A stretch of DNA of 64,000 nt from Pseudomonas rubra (lineage in GTDB: Bacteria; Pseudomonadota; Gammaproteobacteria; Pseudomonadales; Pseudomonadaceae): contig NZ_JAMDGZ010000025.1 in the NCBI RefSeq assembly GCF_028656935.1, forward strand, positions 1 to 64,000, read 5' to 3'. The number at the start of each line of letters is the position of its first letter. Within the stretch, counting starts at the first letter, position 1. The notes under the pieces were generated by a model. The model was not told the origin of the DNA. It saw only the letters and a program-made list of their open reading frames with translations, and did no database searches. This document shows positions 30,551-40,969 of the stretch, piece by piece. The position numbers and the translations under genes are program-made.

Positions 30551-31494
30551 CCACCTTCTGGAGTACGTACATCAGCGTACTGACCATCGGTAGCCTGATC
30601 GGCCTGACCTGGCTGCTGCTGGGCACCCGCAAGGGCGAATCCAAAGGCACCACCGACCAGACCATGGGCCACAGCTTCGATGGCATCGAGGAGTACGACA
30701 ACCCGCTGCCCAAGTGGTGGTTCTGGCTGTTCGTCGCCACCTTGGTGTTTTCGGTCGGCTACCTGATCCTCTACCCGGGCCTGGGCAACTGGAAAGGCAT
30801 CCTGCCGGGCTATGAAGACGGCTGGACCCAGACCAACGAATGGCAAAAGGAAATGAACAAGGCTGACGCCAAGTTCGGACCTATCTTCGCCAAATTCGCC
30901 GCCATGCCGGTGGAAGAAGTGGCCAAGGACCCGCAGGCGCTGAAAATGGGCGGCCGTCTGTTCGCCTCCAACTGCGCGGTCTGCCACGGTTCCGACGCCA
31001 AGGGCGCCTACGGCTTCCCCAACCTCACCGACAAGGACTGGCGTTGGGGCGGCGATCCGGAAACCATCAAGGCCACCATCATGAGCGGTCGTCACGGGGT
31101 GATGCCGGCCTGGGCCGATGTGATTGGCGAGCAAGGCGTGGCCGACGTCGCCGCGTTCGTGCTGACCAACCTCGATGGCCGCAGCCTGCCCAAAGAAGCC
31201 AAGGCCGACGCGGCCAACGGTGAAAAACTCTTCGCCACCAACTGCGTTGCCTGCCATGGCCCGCAAGGCAAGGGCACCCCGGCCATGGGCGCACCGGACC
31301 TGACCCATCCAACCGCGTTCATCTACGGTTCGAGCTTCGCGCAACTGCAGCAGACCATCCGTTACGGCCGTCAGGGCCAGATGCCTGCCCAGGAAGCGAT
31401 TCAGGGCAACGACAAAGTCCACCTGCTGGCGGCCTATGTCTACAGTTTGTCCCAGGACCAGGCAGCGCAAGGCGAAACCCTGTCTGCCAAGTAA
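30547..31494 (+). CDS. ccoP: CcoP, cbb3 oxidase di-haem cytochrome c subunit (first operon)
   Basis: This 315-residue electron-entry subunit has two N-terminal membrane spans (about 5-25 and 58-78) and two c-type haem sites, CAVCH (near 142) and CVACH (near 234), each in a cytochrome c domain. The methionine axial ligands are probably in HGVMPAW and GQMPAQ. It is translationally coupled to ccoQ. It lacks an 11-residue segment present in the second copy after GYEDG. Confidence 0.96.
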   Translation: MTTFWSTYISVLTIGSLIGLTWLLLGTRKGESKGTTDQTMGHSFDGIEEYDNPLPKWWFWLFVATLVFSVGYLILYPGLGNWKGILPGYEDGWTQTNEWQKEMNKADAKFGPIFAKFAAMPVEEVAKDPQALKMGGRLFASNCAVCHGSDAKGAYGFPNLTDKDWRWGGDPETIKATIMSGRHGVMPAWADVIGEQGVADVAAFVLTNLDGRSLPKEAKADAANGEKLFATNCVACHGPQGKGTPAMGAPDLTHPTAFIYGSSFAQLQQTIRYGRQGQMPAQEAIQGNDKVHLLAAYVYSLSQDQAAQGETLSAK

Positions 31495-31980
31495 AATGAA
31501 GAGGTAACTGAGCCTTGACTCAAACCGCCGCATCAGCACTGATGCGGTGGTTCCCCTTCCCTGTTGCGACCAAGTGTCGCACCCCGCCCTGCCCGCGCCT
31601 TGCACCCCCTTCGATCACAACTAAGCTTGTTGCCACAGCGACTGAAATAGCCGGTGTGTTTGCACCTTTTTAGGGCATTTTTCGCCAGCGGTTCTGCGCA
31701 AAGGCTGATGGGGCCGACTCAAGCGCCGATAAGCGCGTGATGAACGGCACTGAGCAAGGGCTCAGCAGAAGTCTTTGTCCTGGACGAAAAACAAACTTTT
31801 CGTACACATATAAAATAATTAATTGTGTACAATTCGCCCGCCACAAAGGCCCGAAACCGCTGTGGAACAGGCTTTGGCAAGGATCGGCGCGGGCGCCATC
31901 GCGTTGCAATAACCACACGGTTTATACATACTTGCGCCGATTTTTACCCTATAAAAACACCCAAACCGTGGAACCTTAGA
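31495..31980. other. 486-base region between the two cco operons
   Basis: No gene is supported. A strong stem-loop follows ccoP. From about 31780 an AT-rich island begins, containing an inverted repeat GTACAC (31802-31807) and GTGTAC (31825-31830) around an AT-only 17-base core. I see no TTGAT-N4-ATCAA site here, unlike the first operon. The promoter of the second operon must lie here, but I cannot fix its -10 and -35. Confidence 0.6.
31523..31552 (+). terminator. Stem-loop after the first ccoP
   Basis: AACCGCCGCATCA (31523-31535), loop GCAC, TGATGCGGTGGTT (31540-31552): a 13-bp stem with one G-U pair. It is followed by TCCCCTTCCC rather than a T-run, so it could be a weak terminator or an mRNA 3' protecting hairpin. 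Confidence 0.6.
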
Positions 31981-33423
31981 ATGAGCACAGCAATCAGTCC
32001 GACTGCTTATAACTATAAGGTCGTCCGCCAGTTCGCCATCATGACGGTGGTCTGGGGGATCCTTGGCATGGGGCTTGGTGTCTTCATCGCCTCGCAACTG
32101 GTCTGGCCCCAGCTGAACCTGGACCTGCCGTGGACGAGCTTCGGACGCCTTCGCCCCTTGCACACCAACCTGGTGATTTTCGCCTTCGGTGGTTGTGCAC
32201 TGTTCGCCACTTCCTACTATGTCGTGCAGCGAACCTGCCAGACGCGACTGATTTCCGACAGCCTCGCGGCCTTCACCTTCTGGGGCTGGCAAGCGGTGAT
32301 CGTCGGCGCACTGGTCACCTTGCCGCTGGGTTACACCACGACCAAGGAATACGCAGAGCTGGAATGGCCGATCGCCATTTTGCTGGCGATTGTCTGGGTC
32401 ACCTACGGTGTGGTGTTCTTCGGCACCATCGTCAAGCGCAAGACCAAGCACATCTATGTGGGTAACTGGTTCTACGGTGCCTTCATCGTGGTGACCGCGA
32501 TGCTGCACATCGTCAACCACGCTTCCTTGCCGGTCAGCCTGTTCAAGTCCTACTCGGCGTACTCAGGCGCAACTGACGCGATGATCCAGTGGTGGTATGG
32601 CCACAACGCCGTGGGCTTCTTCCTGACCACCGGCTTTCTGGGCATGATGTACTACTTCGTGCCGAAACAGGCCGAACGTCCGATCTACTCCTATCGCCTG
32701 TCGATCGTGCACTTCTGGGCGCTGATCACCCTGTATATCTGGGCCGGCCCTCACCACCTGCACTACACCGCCCTGCCGGACTGGGCACAGTCGCTGGGCA
32801 TGGCCATGTCGATCGTTCTCCTGGCGCCAAGCTGGGGCGGCATGATCAACGGCATGATGACCCTCTCGGGCGCCTGGCATAAGCTGCGCACCGACCCGAT
32901 CCTGCGTTTCCTCGTGGTTTCCCTGGCGTTCTACGGCATGTCGACCTTCGAAGGCCCGATGATGGCGATCAAGACCGTCAACTCGCTGTCGCACTACACC
33001 GACTGGACCATCGGCCACGTCCACGCCGGCGCCTTGGGCTGGGTTGCGATGATCTCGATCGGCGCTCTGTACCACATGATTCCGAAGGTCTATGGCCGCG
33101 AGCAGATGCACAGCACCGGCCTGATCAACGCGCACTTCTGGCTGGCGACCATCGGCACCGTGCTGTACATCTCCTCGATGTGGGTCAACGGCATCACCCA
33201 GGGCCTGATGTGGCGTGCGATCAACGATGACGGCACCCTCACCTACTCCTTCGTCGAAGCCCTGCAAGCCAGCCACCCGGGCTTTATCGTCCGTGCCTTG
33301 GGCGGTGCGTTCTTCGCCTCCGGCATGCTGCTGATGGCGTACAACGTTTTCCGTACCGTACGCGCCTCGAAGCCGGCCGAAGCTGAAGCCGCCGCTCAGA
33401 TCGCTGTAGTTGGAGCTCACTGA
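31981..33423 (+). CDS. ccoN: CcoN, cbb3-type cytochrome c oxidase subunit I (second operon)
   Basis: This 480-residue paralogue of the first CcoN has the same metal ligands ([37 protein letters not shown]) and about 12 membrane spans. Differences lie mainly at the ends and in the loop around residues 90-110. By order it corresponds to the constitutively expressed cco1 operon of P. aeruginosa, and no ANR-like box was found upstream, which fits. Its TGA overlaps the ccoO ATG by one base. Confidence 0.96.
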   Translation: MSTAISPTAYNYKVVRQFAIMTVVWGILGMGLGVFIASQLVWPQLNLDLPWTSFGRLRPLHTNLVIFAFGGCALFATSYYVVQRTCQTRLISDSLAAFTFWGWQAVIVGALVTLPLGYTTTKEYAELEWPIAILLAIVWVTYGVVFFGTIVKRKTKHIYVGNWFYGAFIVVTAMLHIVNHASLPVSLFKSYSAYSGATDAMIQWWYGHNAVGFFLTTGFLGMMYYFVPKQAERPIYSYRLSIVHFWALITLYIWAGPHHLHYTALPDWAQSLGMAMSIVLLAPSWGGMINGMMTLSGAWHKLRTDPILRFLVVSLAFYGMSTFEGPMMAIKTVNSLSHYTDWTIGHVHAGALGWVAMISIGALYHMIPKVYGREQMHSTGLINAHFWLATIGTVLYISSMWVNGITQGLMWRAINDDGTLTYSFVEALQASHPGFIVRALGGAFFASGMLLMAYNVFRTVRASKPAEAEAAAQIAVVGAH

Positions 33424-34031
33424 TGAAGCACGAAACAGTCGAGAAGAATATCGGCCTGATGGCCTTCTTCATGGTCATCGCCGTGAGCATCGGCGGCCTT
33501 ACCCAGATCGTCCCGCTGTTCTTCCAGGACGTCACCAACAAGCCGGTCGAAGGCATGAAGCCGCGTACCGCGCTGGAACTTGAAGGCCGCGACATCTACA
33601 TCCGCGAAGGCTGCGTACAGTGCCACTCGCAGATGATCCGTCCGTTCCGCGCCGAAACCGAACGTTACGGACACTACTCGGTCGCCGGTGAAAGCGTCTG
33701 GGACCACCCGTTCCTTTGGGGTTCCAAGCGTACCGGCCCGGACCTGGCCCGTGTTGGCGGTCGTTACTCCGACGATTGGCACCGTGCTCACCTGTACAAC
33801 CCGCGCAACGTTGTGCCCGAGTCGAAGATGCCGTCCTACCCATGGCTGGTGGAGAACAAGCTCGACGGCAAGGACACGAAGAAGAAGATGGAAGTCCTGC
33901 GTACCCTCGGCACGCCGTACACCGATGAAGACATCGCCGGTGCCCGCGACGCGGTCAAGGGCAAGACTGAAATGGACGCTCTGGTTGCCTACCTGCAAGG
34001 CCTGGGCACCATCATCAAAAGCAAACGGTGA
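33423..34031 (+). CDS. ccoO: CcoO, cbb3 oxidase mono-haem cytochrome c subunit (second operon)
   Basis: This 202-residue subunit has one N-terminal membrane helix and one haem site CVQCH near residue 66. It matches the first CcoO almost throughout. The main divergence is the charged stretch around [15 protein letters not shown], which replaces a shorter polar segment in the first copy. It is coupled to ccoN by a TGATG overlap. Confidence 0.96.
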   Translation: MKHETVEKNIGLMAFFMVIAVSIGGLTQIVPLFFQDVTNKPVEGMKPRTALELEGRDIYIREGCVQCHSQMIRPFRAETERYGHYSVAGESVWDHPFLWGSKRTGPDLARVGGRYSDDWHRAHLYNPRNVVPESKMPSYPWLVENKLDGKDTKKKMEVLRTLGTPYTDEDIAGARDAVKGKTEMDALVAYLQGLGTIIKSKR

Positions 34032-34036
34032 CATTG

Positions 34037-34234
34037 ATGGATATCGGGATGATTCGTGGCCTGGGCACCGTCGTGGTGATGGTGGCCTTTATCGGCCTGG
34101 CGTTGTGGGTGTTCAGTTCTCGGCGCAAGTCCGAGTTCGACGAAGCGACCTTGCTGCCCTTCGCGGATGATCCCGAAGCCAGCAAGCACGTCGAGCAAGC
34201 GAAAGCGAAAGCGTCTAGGAGTAACAACGAATGA
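34037..34234 (+). CDS. ccoQ: CcoQ, small cbb3 oxidase subunit (second operon)
   Basis: This 65-residue single-span protein (about 8-30) with the LLPFADD signature is equivalent to the first CcoQ. The ATG at 34037 is used; an in-frame GTG at 34028 would overlap ccoO and add three residues. The tail is lysine-rich. The end overlaps the ccoP ATG by 4 bases. Confidence 0.9.
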   Translation: MDIGMIRGLGTVVVMVAFIGLALWVFSSRRKSEFDEATLLPFADDPEASKHVEQAKAKASRSNNE

Positions 34235-35211
34235 CTACCTTCTGGAGTCTGTACGTCACCGTTTTGAGTCTGGGCACCATCTTCGCCCTGACCTGGCTGC
34301 TGCTGTCCACCCGCAAGGGCCAGCGCAGCGAAACCACCGAAGAAACCGTGGGCCATGCCTACGACGGCATCGAGGAATACGACAACCCGCTGCCAAAATG
34401 GTGGTTCATGCTGTTCGTCGGCACCATCGTTTTCGCCCTTGGCTACCTGGTGCTGTACCCGGGCCTGGGTAACTGGAAAGGCCTGCTGCCCGGCTACCAA
34501 TACCTGGACAGCGACAAGAAAACCGAGTTCGCCAACGGCGAAGCTGGCTGGACCGGCGTGCACGAATGGGAAAAGGAAATGGCTCGCTCGGACGCCAAGT
34601 TCGGGCCGATCTTCGCCAAGTTCGCCTCGATGCCCATTGAAGAAGTGGCCAAAGACCCTCAAGCGCTGAAAATGGGTGGCCGCCTGTTCGCCTCCAACTG
34701 CGCGGTGTGCCATGGCTCCGACGCCAAAGGCTCCTACGGCTTCCCAAACCTCACCGACAACGACTGGCGCTGGGGCGGCGAGCCGGAAACCATCAAGGCC
34801 ACCATCATGGGCGGTCGTCACGGGGTGATGCCGGCCTGGGCCGAAGTCATCGGCGAGCAAGGCGTGGCCGACGTTGCAGCCTACGTGCTGACCAACCTCG
34901 ATGGCCGCACCCTGCCTAAAGATGCCAAGGCCGACCCGGCCAACGGCCAGAAGCTGTTTGCCGCCAACTGCGTGGCCTGCCACGGACCTGAAGGCAAGGG
35001 CACCCCGGCCATGGGCGCACCGAACCTGACCCACCCGACCGCGTTCATCTACGGCTCGAGTTTTGCGCAACTGCAGCAGACCATCCGTTACGGCCGTCAG
35101 GGCCAGATGCCTGCCCAGGAAGCAATCCAGGGCAACGACAAGGTCCACCTGCTGGCGGCCTATGTCTACAGCCTGTCGCACCAGCCTGAGAAGGCCGCCC
35201 AAGCGAAGTAA
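34231..35211 (+). CDS. ccoP: CcoP, cbb3 oxidase di-haem cytochrome c subunit (second operon)
   Basis: This 326-residue protein has two N-terminal spans and two haem sites, CAVCH and CVACH. It is 11 residues longer than the first CcoP because of an added polar segment after the second span (around [13 protein letters not shown]). The rest is close to identical. It ends before a strong terminator that closes the operon. Confidence 0.96.
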   Translation: MTTFWSLYVTVLSLGTIFALTWLLLSTRKGQRSETTEETVGHAYDGIEEYDNPLPKWWFMLFVGTIVFALGYLVLYPGLGNWKGLLPGYQYLDSDKKTEFANGEAGWTGVHEWEKEMARSDAKFGPIFAKFASMPIEEVAKDPQALKMGGRLFASNCAVCHGSDAKGSYGFPNLTDNDWRWGGEPETIKATIMGGRHGVMPAWAEVIGEQGVADVAAYVLTNLDGRTLPKDAKADPANGQKLFAANCVACHGPEGKGTPAMGAPNLTHPTAFIYGSSFAQLQQTIRYGRQGQMPAQEAIQGNDKVHLLAAYVYSLSHQPEKAAQAK

Positions 35212-35230
35212 TTCGCCCAGCTGGCAAACG

Positions 35231-35260
35231 CCCCGTCAGTGAACCTGACGGGGCTTTTTT
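35231..35260 (+). terminator. Rho-independent terminator of the second cco operon
   Basis: CCCCGTCAG, loop TGAAC, CTGACGGGG, then CTTTTTT. The perfect 9-bp GC-rich stem followed by a T-run is a textbook terminator, 20 bases after ccoP. Confidence 0.95.
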
Positions 35261-35461
35261 ATAGACCCGCCCCTACCCATGACCTGCGTCAATTGACATG
35301 GGCCAATACACTATTACCCGCAATTCCCCAACGCGGCCAAAGGTCGCACCCCTCCCCCCTACCCGCAGGACAGGCGTATCATGCGCCCTAGAGCAGCAAG
35401 CTTTCGACTGCGGCCGGCATGTACTGGCCGCGGCACTTCTCCACTGCCGTGGGACTCAATG

Positions 35462-36877
<1,416 letters not shown>

Positions 36878-36889
36878 GAGACTGAGCCT

Positions 36890-37429
36890 ATGCCTTCTGC
36901 AACTGCCGCTAGCCCCTGGTACAAGCACCTCTGGCCGTGGATCATCATCGGGGTGCTGGCCACCTCGGTGACCCTCAGCCTGACCATGGTGACCATCGCG
37001 GTGAACAACCCCGACAACCTGGTCAACGACAACTACTACGAGGCCGGCAAAGGTATCAACCGCTCGCTGGACCGCGAACTGCTGGCCCAGACCCTCAACC
37101 TCAAGGCCAGCGTGCACCTGGACGAGCTGACCGGTGAAGTCGACCTGCGCCTGACCGGCAACAGCCAGCCGCAGACCCTGGAACTGAACCTGATCTCGCC
37201 GACCCAGCCGCAGAAGGACCGCAAGATCGTCCTGACCCGCAGTGACAGCGAAGCCGGGCGCTACCTGGGCCAGCTCAGCGACAAGGTCGAAGGCCGGCGC
37301 TTCGTCGAGCTGCTGGGCAGCCAGGATGAGCATGTATGGCGCCTGTTCGAGGAAGAAGAAGTTGCCCACGACAAGACCCTGGTACTCGGTGACGAGGCGC
37401 TGCAAGGGGCTGAACACCTCGATAAATGA
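36890..37429 (+). CDS. ccoH: CcoH (FixH), cbb3 oxidase assembly protein
   Basis: This 179-residue FixH-family protein has one N-terminal membrane span (about 16-38, containing WPWIIIGVLATSVTLSL) and a periplasmic domain with the family motif NLVNDNYYEAGKGIN. It interacts with CcoN during cbb3 assembly and may stay in the complex. It starts 12 bases after ccoG. A perfect inverted repeat separates it from ccoI. Confidence 0.92.
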   Translation: MPSATAASPWYKHLWPWIIIGVLATSVTLSLTMVTIAVNNPDNLVNDNYYEAGKGINRSLDRELLAQTLNLKASVHLDELTGEVDLRLTGNSQPQTLELNLISPTQPQKDRKIVLTRSDSEAGRYLGQLSDKVEGRRFVELLGSQDEHVWRLFEEEEVAHDKTLVLGDEALQGAEHLDK

Positions 37430-37438
37430 GTCGCCCCT

Positions 37439-37500
37439 ATCGCTGGCAAGCCAGCTCCCACAGGTTGCACTTAGCCTGTGGGAGCTGGCTTGCCAGCGAT
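37439..37500. repeat. Perfect REP palindrome between ccoH and ccoI
   Basis: ATCGCTGGCAAGCCAGCTCC... arm at 37439-37464 and its exact reverse complement at 37475-37500: 26-bp arms and a 10-base loop. It belongs to the same family as the repeats at 27479 and 43911 and lies inside an operon. Confidence 0.9.
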
Positions 37501-37531
37501 GCTGGCCACCCTAAAACCTGCGACGACTACC

Positions 37532-39985
37532 ATGACCAGCCCCACGCCTTGCTACCACTGCGCCCTGCCCGTACCTGCCGGCAGCCACTTCACTGCCGTG
37601 GTGCTCGGCCAGCCACGGGCGTTTTGCTGCCCCGGCTGCCAGGCCGTTGCCGAGGCCATCGTCGCCGGCAACCTGGAAAGCTATTACCAGCACCGTAGCG
37701 AAGCCAGCGCCAACCCCGATGCCCTGCCCCAGCAACTGGTCGACGAACTGGCCCTGTACGACCGCGCCGACGTGCAAAAACCCTTCGTCCGGCACAGCGG
37801 CGAGCTGGCCGAAACCACCCTGCTGATCGAAGGCATCAGTTGCGCAGCCTGCGGCTGGTTGATCGAGAAACATCTGCGCAACCTGCCGGCCGTGGCCGAG
37901 GCGCGACTGAACCTGTCCAACCACCGCCTGCAGGTGAGCTGGGCCGACAGTGAGCTGGCGCTGTCGAAACTGCTCGCCGAACTGCGCCATATCGGCTACG
38001 CCGCCCACCCCTACCAGGCCGATCGCGCCGCCGAACAGCTGGCCAGCGAGAACCGCACGGCCCTGCGCCAGCTCGGCGTCGCCGGGCTGCTGTGGTTCCA
38101 GGCGATGATGGCGACCATGGCCACCTGGCCGGAATTCAACATCGACCTTAGTCCCGAACTGCACACCATCCTGCGCTGGGTGGCGCTGTTCCTGACCACA
38201 CCGATCGTGTTCTACAGTTGCGCGCCATTCTTCCGTGGCGCCGCCCGCGACCTGCGCACCCGCCACCTGACCATGGACGTGTCGGTATCCCTGGCGATCG
38301 GCCTGGCCTATGGCGCCGGGATCTGGACCGCGATCACTGGCAGCGGCGAGCTGTACTTCGACGCCGTGGGCATGTTTGCCCTGTTCCTGCTGGCCGGACG
38401 TTACCTTGAACGCCGCGCCCGCGAGCGCACTGCCGCTGCCACCGCGCAACTGGTCAACCTGCTGCCGGCCTCGTGCCTGCGCCTGGGCGCCGCCGGGCAG
38501 AGCGAGCGCATCCTGCTCAGTGAATTGCACCTCAAGGACTGCGTGCTGATCCCGCCTGGGCATGTAGTCCCCGCCGACGGGCGTATCGTCAGCGGCCAGT
38601 CGAGTATCGACGAATCGCTGCTGACCGGTGAATACCTGCCGCAACCGCGCAGCGCTGGCGACGCGGTCACTGCCGGCACCCTCAACGTCGAGAGCGCACT
38701 GACCGTCGAGGTCCAGGCCCTGGGCCAGGACACGCGCCTGTCGGCGATCGTGCGCCTGCTGGAGCGGGCTCAGTCGGAAAAACCACGCCTCGCGGAAATC
38801 GCCGACCGCGCCTCGCAATGGTTCCTGCTGTTTACCCTGGTGGCCTCGGCGGCCATCGGCCTGCTGTGGTGGCAGATAGATCCGTCGCGGGCGTTCTGGA
38901 TTGTCCTGGCCATGCTGGTTGCCACCTGCCCCTGCGCCCTGTCGTTGGCCACCCCGACTGCGCTGACTGCGGCCACCGGCACCCTGCACAAACTCGGCCT
39001 GCTGCTGACCCGTGGTCATGTGCTCGAAGGCCTGAACCAGATCGACACGGTGATCTTCGACAAGACCGGCACCCTCACCGAGGGCCGGCTGACCCTACGG
39101 GCGATCCGCCCCTTACGCGATAGCGATGCCGACCGCTGCCTGATGCTCGCCGCCGCCCTCGAGAACCGCTCCGAACACCCCATTGCCCGTGCCTTCGGCC
39201 GCGCCAGCCAGGCTGCCGACGAGGTTCAGGCGATACCCGGCCTGGGCCTGGAAGGCAAGGTTGGCCAGCAGCACTTGCGCATCGGCGAGGCAGGTTTCGT
39301 CTGCGCCCTCAGTGCCACCAACGCCCCGGCAATGCCCGACGAAGCCGGGCAATGGCTGCTGCTCGGTGACCAGCAGGGCCCGCTGGCCTGGTTCGTCCTC
39401 GATGACCGTCTGCGCTCTGACGCCGCCGACCTCCTGGCCGCCTGCCGCGCCCGCGGCTGGCACACCCTGCTGCTGTCCGGCGACAGCTCGCCGATGGTCC
39501 ACAGCGTGGCTGCCGAGTTGCAGATCGACCAGGCCATCGGCGGCCTGCGCCCTGACGACAAGCTGGAAAAACTCAAGGCCCTGCAGCAGCAAGGGCGCAA
39601 GGTGCTGATGCTCGGTGACGGGGTCAACGATGTGCCGGTGCTGGCCGCCGCCGATATCAGCATCGCCATGGGCTCGGCCACCGACCTGGCCAAAACCTGC
39701 GCCGATGCGGTCCTGCTGTCCAATCGCCTGGAAGCACTGGTGCAGGCCTTTAGCCTGGCCCGCCGCACCCGGCGGATCATTATCGAGAACCTGCTGTGGG
39801 CCTCGGCGTATAATGGCGTCATGCTGCCGTTTGCCGCGCTGGGCTGGATCACGCCAATCTGGGCGGCGGTCGGCATGTCGGTCAGTTCGCTGATCGTGGT
39901 CCTCAATGCCCTGCGCCTGACCCGCGCCAGCGGCCTGCCGGCCAACTACACGCCAGCCCCCGCCGCGCATCCCGCGACGGCCTGA
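37532..39985 (+). CDS. ccoI: CcoI (FixI), copper-exporting P-type ATPase for cbb3 assembly
   Basis: This 817-residue P1B-type ATPase moves copper to the periplasm for the CuB centre of cbb3 oxidase. It shows an N-terminal metal-binding segment with CYHC (C7, C10) and FCCPGC, a heavy-metal-associated domain with GISCAACGW (C104, C107), eight membrane spans with the copper-path motif CPC (C466, C468), the phosphorylated D510 in FDKTGTLTEG, and GDGVNDVPVL. The ATG at 37532 is chosen because the upstream extension runs through the REP hairpin. It lacks a clear ribosome site. Confidence 0.95.
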   Translation: MTSPTPCYHCALPVPAGSHFTAVVLGQPRAFCCPGCQAVAEAIVAGNLESYYQHRSEASANPDALPQQLVDELALYDRADVQKPFVRHSGELAETTLLIEGISCAACGWLIEKHLRNLPAVAEARLNLSNHRLQVSWADSELALSKLLAELRHIGYAAHPYQADRAAEQLASENRTALRQLGVAGLLWFQAMMATMATWPEFNIDLSPELHTILRWVALFLTTPIVFYSCAPFFRGAARDLRTRHLTMDVSVSLAIGLAYGAGIWTAITGSGELYFDAVGMFALFLLAGRYLERRARERTAAATAQLVNLLPASCLRLGAAGQSERILLSELHLKDCVLIPPGHVVPADGRIVSGQSSIDESLLTGEYLPQPRSAGDAVTAGTLNVESALTVEVQALGQDTRLSAIVRLLERAQSEKPRLAEIADRASQWFLLFTLVASAAIGLLWWQIDPSRAFWIVLAMLVATCPCALSLATPTALTAATGTLHKLGLLLTRGHVLEGLNQIDTVIFDKTGTLTEGRLTLRAIRPLRDSDADRCLMLAAALENRSEHPIARAFGRASQAADEVQAIPGLGLEGKVGQQHLRIGEAGFVCALSATNAPAMPDEAGQWLLLGDQQGPLAWFVLDDRLRSDAADLLAACRARGWHTLLLSGDSSPMVHSVAAELQIDQAIGGLRPDDKLEKLKALQQQGRKVLMLGDGVNDVPVLAAADISIAMGSATDLAKTCADAVLLSNRLEALVQAFSLARRTRRIIIENLLWASAYNGVMLPFAALGWITPIWAAVGMSVSSLIVVLNALRLTRASGLPANYTPAPAAHPATA

Positions 39986-39997
39986 CCAGGAGCCTCC

Positions 39998-40210
39998 ATG
40001 CCCGCGCTTTACATCATGATCCCGGCCGCCCTGCTGATCGTCGCTATCGCCATCTACATCTTCTTCTGGGCAGTGGACAGCGGCCAGTACGACGACCTCG
40101 ACGGCCCGGCGCACAGCATCCTCTTCGACGACCAGGATCCGCAGCACACCGCCGCCATGGATGAGGCCGACGGCAAGAAACCCGACAACGGCAAGCCGCC
40201 CCGTGACTGA
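39998..40210 (+). CDS. ccoS: CcoS, cbb3 oxidase maturation protein
   Basis: This 70-residue protein has one membrane span (about 4-26, ending YIFFWAVDSGQYDDLDGPA), the typical CcoS motif, followed by a short acidic tail with SILFDD. It is needed for insertion of haem b and copper into CcoN in other bacteria. AGGAG lies 7 bases before the ATG. Its end overlaps the next gene. Confidence 0.93.
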   Translation: MPALYIMIPAALLIVAIAIYIFFWAVDSGQYDDLDGPAHSILFDDQDPQHTAAMDEADGKKPDNGKPPRD

Positions 40211-40886
40211 CCTTTTACCCCTGCTCAGCTCGGCATTGATCCTCGGCCTGCTCGGCGGCGGTCACTGCCTGGGCATGTGCGGCGGCCTGATGGGCGCCCT
40301 GACCCTGGCCATCCCCAAAGAGCAACGTAGCCGCCGCTTTCGCCTGCTGCTGGCCTACAACCTGGGGCGCATCCTCAGTTATGCCCTGGCCGGCTTGCTG
40401 CTCGGGCTCGCCGGCTGGGCAGTCGCCAACAGCCCGGTGGCCACCGCCATGCGCGTGCTCGCCGCACTGCTACTGATCAGCATGGGCCTGTACCTGGCCG
40501 GCTGGTGGAGCGGCCTGACCCGCATTGAGGGCCTGGGGCGCGGCCTGTGGCGGCATATCCAGCCCGTGGCCAACCGCCTGCTGCCGGTCTCCAGCCTGCC
40601 TCGCGCACTGCTGCTAGGTACACTGTGGGGCTGGTTGCCCTGCGGCCTGGTGTACAGCACCCTGCTCTGGGCAGCGAGCCAGGGCAATGCCGCCGACAGC
40701 GCGCTGTTGATGCTGACTTTCGGTCTTGGCACCTGGCCGGTGTTGCTGGCCACCGGCCTTGCCGCCGAACGCACCAGCGCCTTGCTGCGCCAGCGCAGCG
40801 TGCGCGTCGCCGGTGGCGTGCTGGTGATGCTGTTCGGCCTGTGGACCCTGCCAGGCCCGCACCAGCACTGGCTGATGGGCCACTGA
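40203..40886 (+). CDS. SafE/TauE-like (DsbD-core-like) membrane protein of the cbb3 assembly cluster
   Basis: This 227-residue protein has about six membrane spans and belongs to the sulfite exporter TauE/SafE-like UPF group often found after ccoS. It has GGGHCLGMCGGLMGAL near the N terminus and WGWLPCGLVYS in the middle, giving paired GMCGG/PCG membrane motifs like those of DsbD/CcdA-type carriers. The GTG at 40203 overlaps the ccoS stop by 8 bases, so the two are coupled. Position suggests help with copper or haem handling for cbb3; this is inference. P. aeruginosa has an uncharacterised protein at the same place. Confidence 0.78.
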   Translation: MTDLLPLLSSALILGLLGGGHCLGMCGGLMGALTLAIPKEQRSRRFRLLLAYNLGRILSYALAGLLLGLAGWAVANSPVATAMRVLAALLLISMGLYLAGWWSGLTRIEGLGRGLWRHIQPVANRLLPVSSLPRALLLGTLWGWLPCGLVYSTLLWAASQGNAADSALLMLTFGLGTWPVLLATGLAAERTSALLRQRSVRVAGGVLVMLFGLWTLPGPHQHWLMGH

Positions 40887-40893
40887 AGCGGCG

Positions 40894-40907
40894 TTGATAC
40901 AAATCAA
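40894..40907 (+). promoter_or_regulatory. ANR box upstream of hemN
   Basis: TTGATACAAATCAA is a perfect match to TTGAT-N4-ATCAA. Its centre is about 70 bases upstream of the hemN ATG, a common distance for ANR activation. Confidence 0.9.
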
Positions 40908-40969
40908 CACGGGGTTGCCCCGCGCTCCCTAGACTCCGGACACTGCTGCTCTTTCTGGGGACTGCCCGC

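Noticed and set aside
35293..35306. ANR-box-like TTGACATGGGCCAA before ccoG
   Set aside because: Only 7 of 10 consensus positions match, so it is mentioned with ccoG but not listed as a site.
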